Source of the DNA: an uncultured Paraprevotella sp.
Lineage (GTDB): Bacteria > Bacteroidota > Bacteroidia > Bacteroidales > Bacteroidaceae
Length of the DNA stretch: 64,000 nucleotides
Reading direction: 5' to 3'
NCBI GenBank assembly: GCA_944320775.1
Contig: CALUIV010000003.1
Location: 82,962 to 146,961, forward strand
Shown: positions 47,852 to 56,966 of the stretch, piece by piece
Numbering within the stretch: the stretch's first letter is position 1
How the letters are laid out: each line of letters starts with the position of its first letter
Translations under genes and position numbers: made by a program
Notes under the pieces: model-generated
Seen by the model: only the letters and a program-made list of their open reading frames with translations
Databases searched by the model: none
Told to the model about the DNA's origin: nothing

Positions 47852-50800
47852 CTATAATGAAAGTACCAAATCTGCTAACAAAACTGCAGATTCCTGTTCC
47901 TCTTTTGGAGCATCTTTGGGTTTCCATGCCACTATAAAACGTACTGTTGCAGATTTGACGTTATATCTCCTTTCCTTCCATTCCATTAATGTATATTGCA
48001 TTTTTTGTGATAACCTACCTACAGGTTTGTTATTAATGGTTTCATAAAGAGTAAAATCTCTATAAATTAACGAATCTCCTGATTTCAGGGATAAAACCTC
48101 ACGCTTTATTCCTTTAAAATAACCAAGAAAAACATCTTTATGTGACAACTGGAGAACTATTTCCTCAGGCATGGAATATTGTTTATCATCAACTGAATAT
48201 TTGTCAGCACCCAAAGGGGTGAATAAATCACAGTTGGTGTGTACATACAATCTGTTTTTGGCACGTGTAATGCCTACATAATAACGGCGTATGAGATTAT
48301 CATCTTGAGTATATCCGCCAGACACTAGCATATAAACATCATCAAATTCACGTCCCTTTGATTTATGGATAGTAGATACTACAACCTCTGCACTTGACAG
48401 GTCACAGAAATCTTCTAACGAAGATTCTATAACAAACTCCTTAAAGTCATTGAAATATCTGTTTTTATTTGTCTGTTCAAACAATTCTATACAACGCTTC
48501 ACGTATGACAGACTTTGACTTCCATTGTATGAGGCAAATGTAGCCTGTTTGGCCTCCTGCCATAAATCATCAGATATCAAAGGACTACTTATACGTTTGG
48601 ATATATATTTCATCAGATACCTCATTTCGGCCATATTGTAGAAAGCGAAACCATCCATCGACTGTATCAACTTGGCTCTTATACCATGTCTTCTCAATAA
48701 AGCTGTAATAATTACCGCCTCCTCATTAGTCTGAGTGAGTACACATGAAGTACCTACTTTCTTATTTTGCAGTAATTTATCAACCAACGGCTGATACATA
48801 TAATCCGAAACATGGCGTGTTACTTCCACCCAACCATTTTCCTCTCTTTTTGAGATGATTGGTGTAGTTTTCATTCTGTTGGAAATATATCTCACGAAAC
48901 TGTTAGCAAAACGAACGGGATGTACAGCACTACGGTAGTTCTCAGTCATTTCTATAAATCTGCTTCCCGGTTGTTGAGACATACGAAACATATATCCTGA
49001 ATCCGAACCACGAAACTCATAGATATTTTGATCGTCATCACCAACAGCTATCACACGCATATCTTCATTATTTGACATCAGAGCTTGTACAAGTGCAAAT
49101 TCTTCTGCTCCCATATCTTGTGCTTCATCTATTACAAGAACGGTCTTTCCAATCCTGTTAGGCTCTACATCACCATTGTCTATCATTTCTGCAGCTTTGG
49201 CAACAATATCTTTTACTTCATCAAGATTTCCTATCCTTCCGAGCAAATCAAAACAATAAGAATGGAACGTCTTTATCTCCACAAAATGTGCAGCATTTCC
49301 AATGAGTCCCATAAGCCTTTGCTTGAACTCTGTCGCTGCAGCACGTGAGAAAGTAAGCATAAGAAGTTGCTCATGTTTAACATCTTCCATCAGAAGCAGT
49401 GAAGCAAGTTTGTGCACAAGTACGCGCGTTTTACCGCTTCCGGGACCGGCTGCAACTACAATACAGCGCGATTCCTTATCGGATATTATCTCCATCTGAC
49501 ATTTAGACAGTGCACCAAACAACTGCTTATATTTCCCCGGAGTAATATTTCTTTGTATCTCACTAACCCTTTCTCCCTTGAAGTATTTGGTCACAAACTT
49601 TCTGTAATCCATCTGGAAATAGTCCTGCACATACTGTAATGCGGCATTATAATCTTTTACCATAAGGTTGGCATACTCGCCCACTATATGTACCTGCTGA
49701 ATTTTCTGCTTATAGAATTCATTAAGCATGCGATAATCGTCAATCTTATATCTCGACTTATTATCTTTTATCCTTTTGATATCCATAGCATTATACAATA
49801 CAAGGAAACCTCCTTCCAATTTTAAGGCACCAATCTTTGACAGATAAAGAAGGGCTTCCTCCACATCCTCCAACTGCAAATTTTCAAGTTCTCCGAACAA
49901 CGATTGTGAACTGGACTTTATCATATTGTACAATTCAACGACAGAAAATTGAACAGCCTTACTCTGTTTATCCTCCCTTTCAGCTTCAGCCGATAACTTA
50001 TAAAGCCATTCTACGGCAAAACGTCCTACTTCAAGCCTTTTCTCAAAACGTTTTAACGTAGATTCCATATCAGCCAGACGACGGATTTCCATATTATGTG
50101 CCGGATCTTCTTTCTTACATGTATAACCCTTTATAGTGAGAAAATACAACAAGGTACGGATATCTTTCTCTTTAGATGTAGCTACACCATCCCTTACCGC
50201 ATTATCATTCAGTTGTTTACATGATATACGCAATGATTCATCAGGTATATGATTGAGAATATACTGCTCAAGTTTTGCAAATTTCTCAAGAATAAGACGT
50301 GACTTGCGTTCCGAATCACCGGCATCAAGCAAATAAGCTGATATATCTCTACTGTCGGCCAAGATACCTTCCTGACGCATTCTCTCAACAACAGATACCA
50401 CCTCCCATTTATTCAGACCAAGAACATCTGCAAGATAATCAACACGTGATTCCGCCTCTGAATCCTGTGCCTTTGCTATGTTTTTTTGCGAAATAAGAGA
50501 TTTTATAATCCTCACGGCATTCTCTATCTCATCACTTCCAAAAAGAAGAGAAGCTGACAGACGTCCGCGTGCCTCATCCATATTTTTTACCGTGATGCCG
50601 GTGGCATATACGTGAGGAACGTTGTTTCCACGTTCAAGATATCCACTTTGTTCCAATGCTGCTAAAGCCGTCCTCACCCGTGTTTCGATGTCAGAAACAG
50701 AATCATCCCATCCTGCCTGCCTTGCAATCTCCAAAGCCGAACAGCATACTCGCATACGTTGTTTTGTAAGATCTTTCACTGCTTTCCACACTTGTTGTAT

Positions 50801-52723
50801 CTCACTGATACTCAACTTTGTTTGGTTAAGCAATATGAAATGTTTGTCCAGGTCATTATCACTGTACAGGACGTAACACTTAGCATCAAGTTGCGGATCG
50901 CGTCCTGCCCTACCTGCTTCTTGTACATAGTTTTCCAAGGAATCAGATATATCATAATGTATCACAAGTCCAACATCTTTCTTGTCAACCCCCATACCGA
51001 ATGCGGATGTAGCCACAATAATACGCACCTGGTCATTCATGAAAGCATCCTGGTTGGCTATCTTCTCGTCAGAATCCATTTTTCCATTAAAGGGCAAAGC
51101 CTTAAAACCGTCACGCGACAGTCTGACAGCAAGGTCTTTCGTTCGCTTGGTACGTGACACATAGACAATAGTAGGACAGTCCGTATCAGAAACAAGATGC
51201 CTTAATTTAAGATATTTATCTTCGTCTGTTTCCGCATATATCACCGAATACCGCAAATTGGTTCTCGATGCAGAAGAAGCAAAGAGTTCTAAATCAAGGT
51301 CCAACGTCTGCTTGAAATAATCGCAAATATCCTGTACAACTTTCTGTTTGGCTGTAGCAGTAAAACAGGAAACAGGAATAGGATTTTTGCACTTCTTCTT
51401 TTTCTGATATTCCTTTATAAACTTTCCTATATAAAGATAATCTACTCTGAAATCCTGTCCCCAGGATGAAAAGCAATGTGCCTCGTCTATTACAAATCTT
51501 ACGACATGACGGGCCAGGAGAATCTTTTCAATAGTTTTCGAGCGAAGCATTTCAGGCGCTATATACAATAGTGAGGCCTCACCGTTCTGCACACTCTGAA
51601 TAGACGATGCCCTCGTGATTGGATCGAGCAAACCATTTATAGTAACAGCATCGGTTATTCCACGGTCAGACAGATTATCAACCTGATCTTTCATCAGCGA
51701 CTGTAATGGAGAAATCACGACCGTCAATCCATGAACAATACGTCCCTCCATGAGTGCCGGCAACTGAAACGTAAGAGACTTTCCTCCACCAGTAGGGAAT
51801 ATTGCCAAAAGAGATTTACCGTCCACAGCTGCCCTTGCAGCCTTCTCTTGGAGTGGTTCACCATCGTAAGTTCTGAACTGATCATAACCGAAAAATGCTT
51901 TCAGATTTTGTACCACATCGAGCTGAGAATTACAATAATCGCAACCTTCAATACACCTTTTATTACGCAATTCTTTAACTATATATTCCACCTCTGGGAA
52001 ATTACGGAGCACCCATCCGGGCGTAATGGAACGATAATCTGTGGTATCTATAAGAGCCAATGCATATGCCAATTCACATGGGTAACGATGAATGAACGTT
52101 TCAATATCAGCATGCTGGCATATCTTCTTTGCATAAAGACGCTTTATTACCTCGGACAAAACATCTTCACCCAAAGACTCCGCACCAACCATACTGAGAA
52201 AACCTTCAAACTCCTCTTTACCTTTCAAGAGTGATGCAAAAATTTTTTGTTTCTCATCCGGAAGCGATTTCCAGCGCGATATTTCATCAAAGAGCAAATC
52301 CTTAGCTTTTTCACAATCGTTTACGGGATTGTTCAACTGGTCATTAATCAGTTTATCATCTTTTACAAGTCTATGATACGGGCGTTCAGGAAAAAGCAAA
52401 GGGGAAACGTAAAGAGTATCAACCAAAAGCCAACGGCAAGGTTCATCTTTGAACAGATATTTAGCATCGTGATGAATTATGTTATGTCCACACAGATAAT
52501 CCACATTGGCAAGGAACTGCAACAATTCCTGCCTTGCAGCCTTATGGAACACCATATCATCATATCTAAGAGCACCAATATCATGTATGACACGGTCTTT
52601 CACACCTACCTCCAAGTCTATGAAAGCATAACGCGACGAATCATACGACACATTCCTTTCTCCAACAACACCATTTGCATTGCCGGTATCTTTAAATCCC
52701 ATTAGTCTGCTCCAGATTGACAT
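47852..52723 (-). CDS. Exonuclease-like / RecQ helicase / UvrD-type helicase fusion
   Basis: 1,623 aa, three modules. (1) Residues about 30-165: DEDD-exonuclease-like, with D36-x-E38 (FIDLEV), 'CGHNIIHHDAKYL' and a later 'NPVNDCEKAKDL'; the usual last His is not clear. (2) About 285-660: RecQ-type SF2 helicase, with Walker A Lys315 (PTGGGKS), 'VIDEAHCFSSWGQDFR' and 'QEAGRAGRD'; the zinc-binding RQC cysteines are not evident. (3) About 1075-1530: SF1 UvrD/Rep helicase, with Walker A Lys1098 (GPGSGKT), 'VIDEAQDM', 'VGDDDQNIYEFRG', 'STIHKSKGREFD' and 'YYVGITRAKNRLYV'. Likely DNA repair or defence against foreign DNA; function unproven. The ATG at 52723 is preferred over a TTG at 52738. It sits between the tRNA cluster and dnaA. 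Confidence 0.88.
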   Translation of the reverse strand: MSIWSRLMGFKDTGNANGVVGERNVSYDSSRYAFIDLEVGVKDRVIHDIGALRYDDMVFHKAARQELLQFLANVDYLCGHNIIHHDAKYLFKDEPCRWLLVDTLYVSPLLFPERPYHRLVKDDKLINDQLNNPVNDCEKAKDLLFDEISRWKSLPDEKQKIFASLLKGKEEFEGFLSMVGAESLGEDVLSEVIKRLYAKKICQHADIETFIHRYPCELAYALALIDTTDYRSITPGWVLRNFPEVEYIVKELRNKRCIEGCDYCNSQLDVVQNLKAFFGYDQFRTYDGEPLQEKAARAAVDGKSLLAIFPTGGGKSLTFQLPALMEGRIVHGLTVVISPLQSLMKDQVDNLSDRGITDAVTINGLLDPITRASSIQSVQNGEASLLYIAPEMLRSKTIEKILLARHVVRFVIDEAHCFSSWGQDFRVDYLYIGKFIKEYQKKKKCKNPIPVSCFTATAKQKVVQDICDYFKQTLDLDLELFASSASRTNLRYSVIYAETDEDKYLKLRHLVSDTDCPTIVYVSRTKRTKDLAVRLSRDGFKALPFNGKMDSDEKIANQDAFMNDQVRIIVATSAFGMGVDKKDVGLVIHYDISDSLENYVQEAGRAGRDPQLDAKCYVLYSDNDLDKHFILLNQTKLSISEIQQVWKAVKDLTKQRMRVCCSALEIARQAGWDDSVSDIETRVRTALAALEQSGYLERGNNVPHVYATGITVKNMDEARGRLSASLLFGSDEIENAVRIIKSLISQKNIAKAQDSEAESRVDYLADVLGLNKWEVVSVVERMRQEGILADSRDISAYLLDAGDSERKSRLILEKFAKLEQYILNHIPDESLRISCKQLNDNAVRDGVATSKEKDIRTLLYFLTIKGYTCKKEDPAHNMEIRRLADMESTLKRFEKRLEVGRFAVEWLYKLSAEAEREDKQSKAVQFSVVELYNMIKSSSQSLFGELENLQLEDVEEALLYLSKIGALKLEGGFLVLYNAMDIKRIKDNKSRYKIDDYRMLNEFYKQKIQQVHIVGEYANLMVKDYNAALQYVQDYFQMDYRKFVTKYFKGERVSEIQRNITPGKYKQLFGALSKCQMEIISDKESRCIVVAAGPGSGKTRVLVHKLASLLLMEDVKHEQLLMLTFSRAAATEFKQRLMGLIGNAAHFVEIKTFHSYCFDLLGRIGNLDEVKDIVAKAAEMIDNGDVEPNRIGKTVLVIDEAQDMGAEEFALVQALMSNNEDMRVIAVGDDDQNIYEFRGSDSGYMFRMSQQPGSRFIEMTENYRSAVHPVRFANSFVRYISNRMKTTPIISKREENGWVEVTRHVSDYMYQPLVDKLLQNKKVGTSCVLTQTNEEAVIITALLRRHGIRAKLIQSMDGFAFYNMAEMRYLMKYISKRISSPLISDDLWQEAKQATFASYNGSQSLSYVKRCIELFEQTNKNRYFNDFKEFVIESSLEDFCDLSSAEVVVSTIHKSKGREFDDVYMLVSGGYTQDDNLIRRYYVGITRAKNRLYVHTNCDLFTPLGADKYSVDDKQYSMPEEIVLQLSHKDVFLGYFKGIKREVLSLKSGDSLIYRDFTLYETINNKPVGRLSQKMQYTLMEWKERRYNVKSATVRFIVAWKPKDAPKEEQESAVLLADLVLSL

Positions 52724-52734
52724 ATGTTCAGATA

Positions 52735-52990
52735 TCAAAAGAATAACACTTGTACTACATATCTTTCATCGAAAGATTCCCATAAGATAAAAAAACTTTT
52801 TCAGTTCCTTATGTTTCTTCATAAGGTGGTCTATCTTTTCCTTGAGGATATTATCCTTTTTAACTCAACTATTTCTTCTATTCTATCATAAAACTTCATA
52901 CAAAATGGATATTTAGCAATACAAGTTTCGCAAATTCATATCTTCAGATAATGCAATGAACGTTTTGTGAACGTCTGATGCAAGCCCTAT
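52735..52990 (-). pseudogene. Possible decayed gene upstream of the helicase fusion
   Basis: Three short leftward open stretches in different frames read like parts of one protein: 'ASDVHKTFIALSED', 'ICETCIAKYPFCMKFYDRIE' and 'NILKEKIDHLMKKHKELKKF'. The last ends 11 bp before the helicase ATG. The pieces are of plausible protein composition (Cys cluster, then coiled-coil-like) but interrupted by stops, suggesting a frameshifted gene once co-transcribed with the helicase. No family recognised; chance cannot be ruled out. Confidence 0.25.
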
Positions 52991-53135
52991 GAACGGAATA
53001 TAAATAGAAGATCATATCGTTCGCTGAGCGTTCAGTAACTGTTCAATACATGTTCATAAAGTTTTGTCTTATAGGCGAAAAATCATTTCTACTACAACTA
53101 ACTCTATATAGTAACGTAGGTTACAATAACCTATA
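52739..53135. other. 397-bp gap with GTTCA/TGAAC repeats
   Basis: Apart from the possible decayed frame, about 52965-53060 contains three TGAACG-like and four GTTCA/GTTCG-like elements in opposite orientations. A GTAA..TAGGTTA / TAACCTA..TTAC hairpin lies at 53111-53139. They could be operator or protein-binding sites; nothing else is seen. Confidence 0.4.
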
Positions 53136-53360
53136 TTACAAAAATATAGAAAAGATTTGTTTTTTCAAAGCTTTGTATGCTGCAAAAGATTCATGACTCA
53201 CCGACTCACCGAACTTAGTCTTATCAATAATATCCAAGACTTCGCTTACAAGTTTTATGTCCATGATTTTTATAATACTATCTTCTTCAATTGAATAAGT
53301 AGATGTTGAAAGGTTGAAGCTGAAAGATCCGATTCCCCTAGCTTCTTTACATTTATACAA
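53136..53360 (-). CDS. Short hypothetical open frame
   Basis: 74 codons (41 if started at the internal Met of 'MDIKLVSEVLDIIDKTKFGE'). No family, signal or membrane segment recognised. Its stop codon overlaps a hairpin (53111-53139), and its 5' end lies close to the dnaA-side terminator. It may be a small real gene or a remnant, as is the sequence downstream of it. Confidence 0.25.
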   Translation of the reverse strand: MYKCKEARGIGSFSFNLSTSTYSIEEDSIIKIMDIKLVSEVLDIIDKTKFGESVSHESFAAYKALKKQIFSIFL

Positions 53361-53375
53361 ATGTCACCCAACAAA

Positions 53376-53410
53376 AAAAGTATTTGGTCAAATCAACCAA
53401 ATACTTTTAT
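53376..53410. terminator. Terminator of dnaA (bidirectional)
   Basis: AAAGTATTTGGT (53378-53389) pairs with ACCAAATACTTT (53396-53407), T runs on both sides, about 25 bp after the dnaA stop codon. Confidence 0.85.
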
Positions 53411-53434
53411 TCATTTATAATAGAGCATCATCCT

Positions 53435-54844
53435 TTACCCCTTCGGTTTCTTCAGGATTGCCTCTATATCTTCAAATTTCTGTTTGAAACTCTTGTCTAT
53501 TTTTAATCGGTCAGCCACCAGATTACATGAATGCAACACCGTTGCATGGTTTCGCTTTCCAATCAGAACACCGATTTTTGAAGAAGACAAATCGGTATAT
53601 TTCTGTGCCAGATACATGGCAATCTGTCTGACTTGAACAATATTCTGCTTGCGACTTTTCGTAAAAATCTCATTCTGTCCGACATTGAAATAACCGCATA
53701 CTGTTTCCAGAATATGATCTACCGTCACTGGTTTCTTTTCAAAACGTACAGCACGACGCACAATCTGCTCAGCCAGTCCTAAATCAATATCTTTATTATA
53801 AACCACTGAATAAGCCATCAGTGAATTGACAATACCTTCAAGATCACGCACACTGTCGTTCACATTCTCTGCAATGAAATTAACAACCTCATCAGGAATA
53901 GACAATCCATCACGATGAATCTTGCTCAGCAAAATAGCCCGACGCAATTCCTGGTTTGGTTTCTCCAATTCTGCCAAAAGTCCCCATTTGAAACGAGTCA
54001 ACAGACGTTCTTCCATACCTTGAAGCGCAATAGGCGGTCGATCCGAAGTTAAAATCAACTGTCTGCCATTCTGATGCAAATGATTAAAAATGTGGAAGAA
54101 TGTATTCTGCGTTTTCGTCAGACTGGCAAACTCCTGCACATCATCAATAATCAACACATCAATTGTCTGATAGAAATTGATAAAATCATTAACGGTATTG
54201 TTACGAACCGAATCAGTATACTGCACCTGAAACAAATGAGCAGACAAATACAGCACACGCTTTTGCGGATAAAGTTCCTTTATTTTGGTACCTATTGCAT
54301 TCACCAGATGGGTCTTTCCCACTCCAGAAGGACCATAAATAAATAAAGGATTGAATGTAGATTGCTTAGGATGTTCAGCAATCGCCTGCCCCACAGAACG
54401 TGGCAGTTTATTGCTTATTCCCTCTATAAAGTTCTCAAAATTATAATTAGGATTCAACTGAGGATCCAGATCCTGTGGCATTGGTGCCTGTAACACGTTC
54501 GGAGCTTTGTTGGCATTCGTAACCGGACGTGGAGCGGCAGCAGCAACCGGACGTGGAGAAGCTTCCAGATCAACCGTAATATTATTGGTTTTGTCTGCTT
54601 CCACACGATACAATAGCTTGGTACCCGCGCCGAATACCCGATTCAGTACCCTGCGCAGTAAGTTTACATAATGTTCCTCCAGATATTCATAGACGAACTG
54701 ACTCGGCACTTGTACCGTTACAGTTTCCTGTTCATAACTGGTACAAATGATCGGTGTAAACCAAGTTTTATATTGCTGCTCTGTAACGTTTTCCTTTATG
54801 ATTTGCAGACAACGTTCCCAAAGCACCTGAGGAGAACTTTCCAT
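53435..54844 (-). CDS. dnaA: Chromosomal replication initiator DnaA
   Basis: 469 aa. Domain I (about 1-85) starts '[21 protein letters not shown]'. A short linker rich in Ala/Pro follows. The AAA+ domain III has Walker A '[18 protein letters not shown]' and Walker B '[11 protein letters not shown]'. Domain IV has the DNA-binding signature '[13 protein letters not shown]'. Length is normal. No cluster of DnaA boxes (TTATCCACA) is seen in the 514 bp upstream, so the replication origin is probably not here. dnaN is not adjacent. Confidence 0.97.
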   Translation of the reverse strand: MESSPQVLWERCLQIIKENVTEQQYKTWFTPIICTSYEQETVTVQVPSQFVYEYLEEHYVNLLRRVLNRVFGAGTKLLYRVEADKTNNITVDLEASPRPVAAAAPRPVTNANKAPNVLQAPMPQDLDPQLNPNYNFENFIEGISNKLPRSVGQAIAEHPKQSTFNPLFIYGPSGVGKTHLVNAIGTKIKELYPQKRVLYLSAHLFQVQYTDSVRNNTVNDFINFYQTIDVLIIDDVQEFASLTKTQNTFFHIFNHLHQNGRQLILTSDRPPIALQGMEERLLTRFKWGLLAELEKPNQELRRAILLSKIHRDGLSIPDEVVNFIAENVNDSVRDLEGIVNSLMAYSVVYNKDIDLGLAEQIVRRAVRFEKKPVTVDHILETVCGYFNVGQNEIFTKSRKQNIVQVRQIAMYLAQKYTDLSSSKIGVLIGKRNHATVLHSCNLVADRLKIDKSFKQKFEDIEAILKKPKG

Positions 54845-54896
54845 TGATTAAGCTCTAGCTTTTAAAAAAAATCTATCATTCATTACTTATCTGTTG

Positions 54897-54928
54897 CAAA
54901 GTTCGTAATATTCTACGAATTTAGCAAA
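54897..54928 (-). promoter_or_regulatory. dnaA promoter with inverted repeat between its boxes
   Basis: On the minus strand TTTG (complement of 54925-54928), a 20-bp spacer and GAACTTTG (complement of 54897-54904), a partial -7 match. Between and overlapping the boxes lies TTCGTA-6-TACGAA (54902-54919), a perfect 6-bp inverted repeat that could be an operator. Confidence 0.5.
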
Positions 54929-55301
54929 TCAGAATCTGGTATGATTTTTGAAGAAAAGAGATAAAATGCTTGTTTACAGCATGCTAAAATAAAAGTTAAA
55001 TAATGTATTTTTGAATACGGTCAGGTTACGACCCAATTTGGATTTCGAAAGTGCTCTTATTATACTTTGACAACATATAGAATATATTTTTTATGCATAT
55101 TACAATAATCTCATTCAAGAGATAAATATATAATTATCAATGATATACATATAAAACAGGCATAAAAAAGCTACCTTGCTGTCATAATTGACTTCAAAAT
55201 AGGAATATCCAAGTTCCCAATAGCTTTTTATTCTGAAAATCAGCCACAAGCAATTTGTTTATATGCTAAATAAATTAACAATAGAAGCTATATAAAAAAA
55301 C

Positions 55302-55331
55302 TTTGGCGTATTTCAAAATATAGTATCTTTG
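55302..55331 (+). promoter_or_regulatory. Promoter of pabB
   Basis: TTTG (55302-55305), an 18-bp spacer and TATCTTTG (55324-55331), 27 bp before the ATG. An in-frame TTG at 55329 lies inside the -7 box and cannot be the start. Confidence 0.7.
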
Positions 55332-55358
55332 CCCTCATTATTTATACTGAACCATAGT

Positions 55359-56348
55359 ATGCCAAAATTTTACGACCGACAAGAAGCCATCAGACGTATG
55401 AATACCTGGGGCGAAACAAAAACCCCATTCTTATTTTTTATCAGTTACAATTGTGAAGAATGTTTTGTAGAACCGTTAGACAAAATAGACCCTCAGGAAA
55501 TACGTTACCATTTCGGCAACAAAACAAATGCCCCACGACATGAAACACCAAAACCGGAATCATTCAACTGGACACCACAGCCGGAATCATTTGAAAACTA
55601 CCGGAAAGCCTTTCAACTGGTCTACCATCAAATTCACCAGGGTAATTCTTTTCTAACCAATCTGACTGCTGCAACACCTGTTGAAACAGATTTGACCTTA
55701 CTGCAAATCTTTGAACATGCACAAGCCAAATACAAACTTTGGATCAAGGATCTGTTTACAGTCTTTTCACCGGAAATATTTGTCCGTATTGCCGATCAGA
55801 ACATTTATTCCTATCCCATGAAAGGTACCATCAATGCTTCCTTACCTAATGCGGAATCCCGTTTGCGAAACGATCGAAAAGAACAGGCGGAACATGCTAC
55901 GATCACGGATCTGATCCGTAATGATCTAAGTCAGATTGCCGAAAAGGTAACGGTCAGCCGTTATGCTTATATCGACCGTTTGGAAACCAATAAAGGAGCT
56001 ATCCTGCAAATGAGCAGTGAAATATGCGGCTTACTTCCGGATGATTTTCAAAATCAGCTGGGCACTTTGTTTTTTCGACTTCTCCCTGCCGGCTCCATCA
56101 CTGGAGCTCCAAAAACTAAAACCATGCAAATCATCAGTCAGGCCGAAACATTCCCACGTGGTTTTTATACTGGAGTTGCCGGTATTTGGGACGGCAAGAC
56201 ACTGGACAGTGCCGTACTGATCCGATTTCTGGAACAAGCCGCTCCAGGCCATTTTATTTATAAAAGCGGCGGAGGCATTACGTTCCAGAGCGATGCACAA
56301 AAAGAATATGAAGAACTGATTCAAAAAATATATGTACCAATTTATTGA
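55359..56348 (+). CDS. pabB: Aminodeoxychorismate synthase component I
   Basis: 329 aa chorismate-binding enzyme of the PabB/TrpE family, forming aminodeoxychorismate for folate synthesis. Seen: 'TITDLIRNDLSQIAEKV', 'RLETNKGAILQMSSEI' and 'RLLPAGSITGAPKTKTMQII', the conserved chorismate-site blocks. It is shorter than E. coli PabB because the N-terminal regulatory part is missing, as in other Bacteroidetes. It overlaps the pabC-like gene by 17 bp, so the two are translated together. The glutaminase partner (PabA) is not in this window. Confidence 0.92.
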   Translation: MPKFYDRQEAIRRMNTWGETKTPFLFFISYNCEECFVEPLDKIDPQEIRYHFGNKTNAPRHETPKPESFNWTPQPESFENYRKAFQLVYHQIHQGNSFLTNLTAATPVETDLTLLQIFEHAQAKYKLWIKDLFTVFSPEIFVRIADQNIYSYPMKGTINASLPNAESRLRNDRKEQAEHATITDLIRNDLSQIAEKVTVSRYAYIDRLETNKGAILQMSSEICGLLPDDFQNQLGTLFFRLLPAGSITGAPKTKTMQIISQAETFPRGFYTGVAGIWDGKTLDSAVLIRFLEQAAPGHFIYKSGGGITFQSDAQKEYEELIQKIYVPIY

Positions 56349-56931
56349 AACCATTCGAATAGAAAAAGGAGAAGCCTTTCGTCTGGATTTGCACGAAAAG
56401 CGTATGAATATCACCCGAAACTTTTTTTGGCCCGATAGTCCCGAATTAAAATTAAAAGAGATACTGATAAAAACTAATTTTAATCAATACACAGAACGTA
56501 CCCGTTGCCGTATCGTATACGACCAGAATTTTATTGAATGCAAGTATTATTCTTACTCTCCCCGACAGATCAAGAATCTGAAATGTCTGTATACCGATCA
56601 GCTTCAATATCAGTTCAAATCAGCTGATCGTACCGAAATCGACCGACTTTTTGCCACACGTGAAGATTTTGACGATGTTCTGTTCGTACGGAATAATCTG
56701 ATTACCGACACATCTATCGCCAACATTGCTTTTTGGAACGGTCAGGAATGGCATACCCCCAAACATCCATTGCTGGCCGGTACCCACCGGGAGGCCTTAA
56801 TCAAAACCGGAGAAATACATCCGTATGATATCACCACAGACCAGCTTCAGAACTATTCCCATGCCTGTCTGTTTAATGCCCTGCTCGATTTCGGTGAAAT
56901 TATAATTGAAACGCGCAGAATCAGTATCTGA
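56332..56931 (+). CDS. pabC: Class IV aminotransferase, probable aminodeoxychorismate lyase
   Basis: 199 aa, short PLP-dependent fold-type IV protein. 'FVRNNLITDTSIANIAFWNG' is the typical family block, with Thr-Asp-Thr-Ser near the cofactor; a candidate Schiff-base Lys is in 'FKSADRTEIDRLF'. The overlap with pabB supports the role of turning aminodeoxychorismate into 4-aminobenzoate and pyruvate. It is about 70 residues shorter than E. coli PabC. A branched-chain or D-amino-acid role is less likely from context. Confidence 0.8.
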   Translation: MYQFIETIRIEKGEAFRLDLHEKRMNITRNFFWPDSPELKLKEILIKTNFNQYTERTRCRIVYDQNFIECKYYSYSPRQIKNLKCLYTDQLQYQFKSADRTEIDRLFATREDFDDVLFVRNNLITDTSIANIAFWNGQEWHTPKHPLLAGTHREALIKTGEIHPYDITTDQLQNYSHACLFNALLDFGEIIIETRRISI

Positions 56932-56950
56932 TCCTGCGCGTCTGCTTTTT
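56911..56950 (+). terminator. Terminator of pabB-pabC
   Basis: ACGCGCAG (56911-56918, within the last codons) pairs with CTGCGCGT (56934-56941), followed by CTGCTTTTT. Confidence 0.8.
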
Positions 56951-56966
56951 ATTTCTTCCCTGATTT

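Larger units (their letters stand above)
54845..55358. other. 514-bp AT-rich gap between dnaA and pabB
   Basis: Holds the dnaA and pabB promoters. In the middle, AAAAAGCTA (about 55165-55173) and TAGCTTTTT (55221-55229) form a hairpin with a T run on the plus strand, which could end a small transcript. A TTTG (about 55040) and ATACTTTG spaced by 21 bp upstream is only a weak promoter. No DnaA boxes and no supported gene. Confidence 0.45.

Noticed and set aside
47796-48047. Rightward open frame starting after a TATCTTTA element beside the tRNA cluster, resembling a truncated integrase start
   Set aside because: The ATG lies only 5 bases after the -7 element, there is no -33 box, and nearly all of the frame is antisense to the 3' end of the helicase gene.
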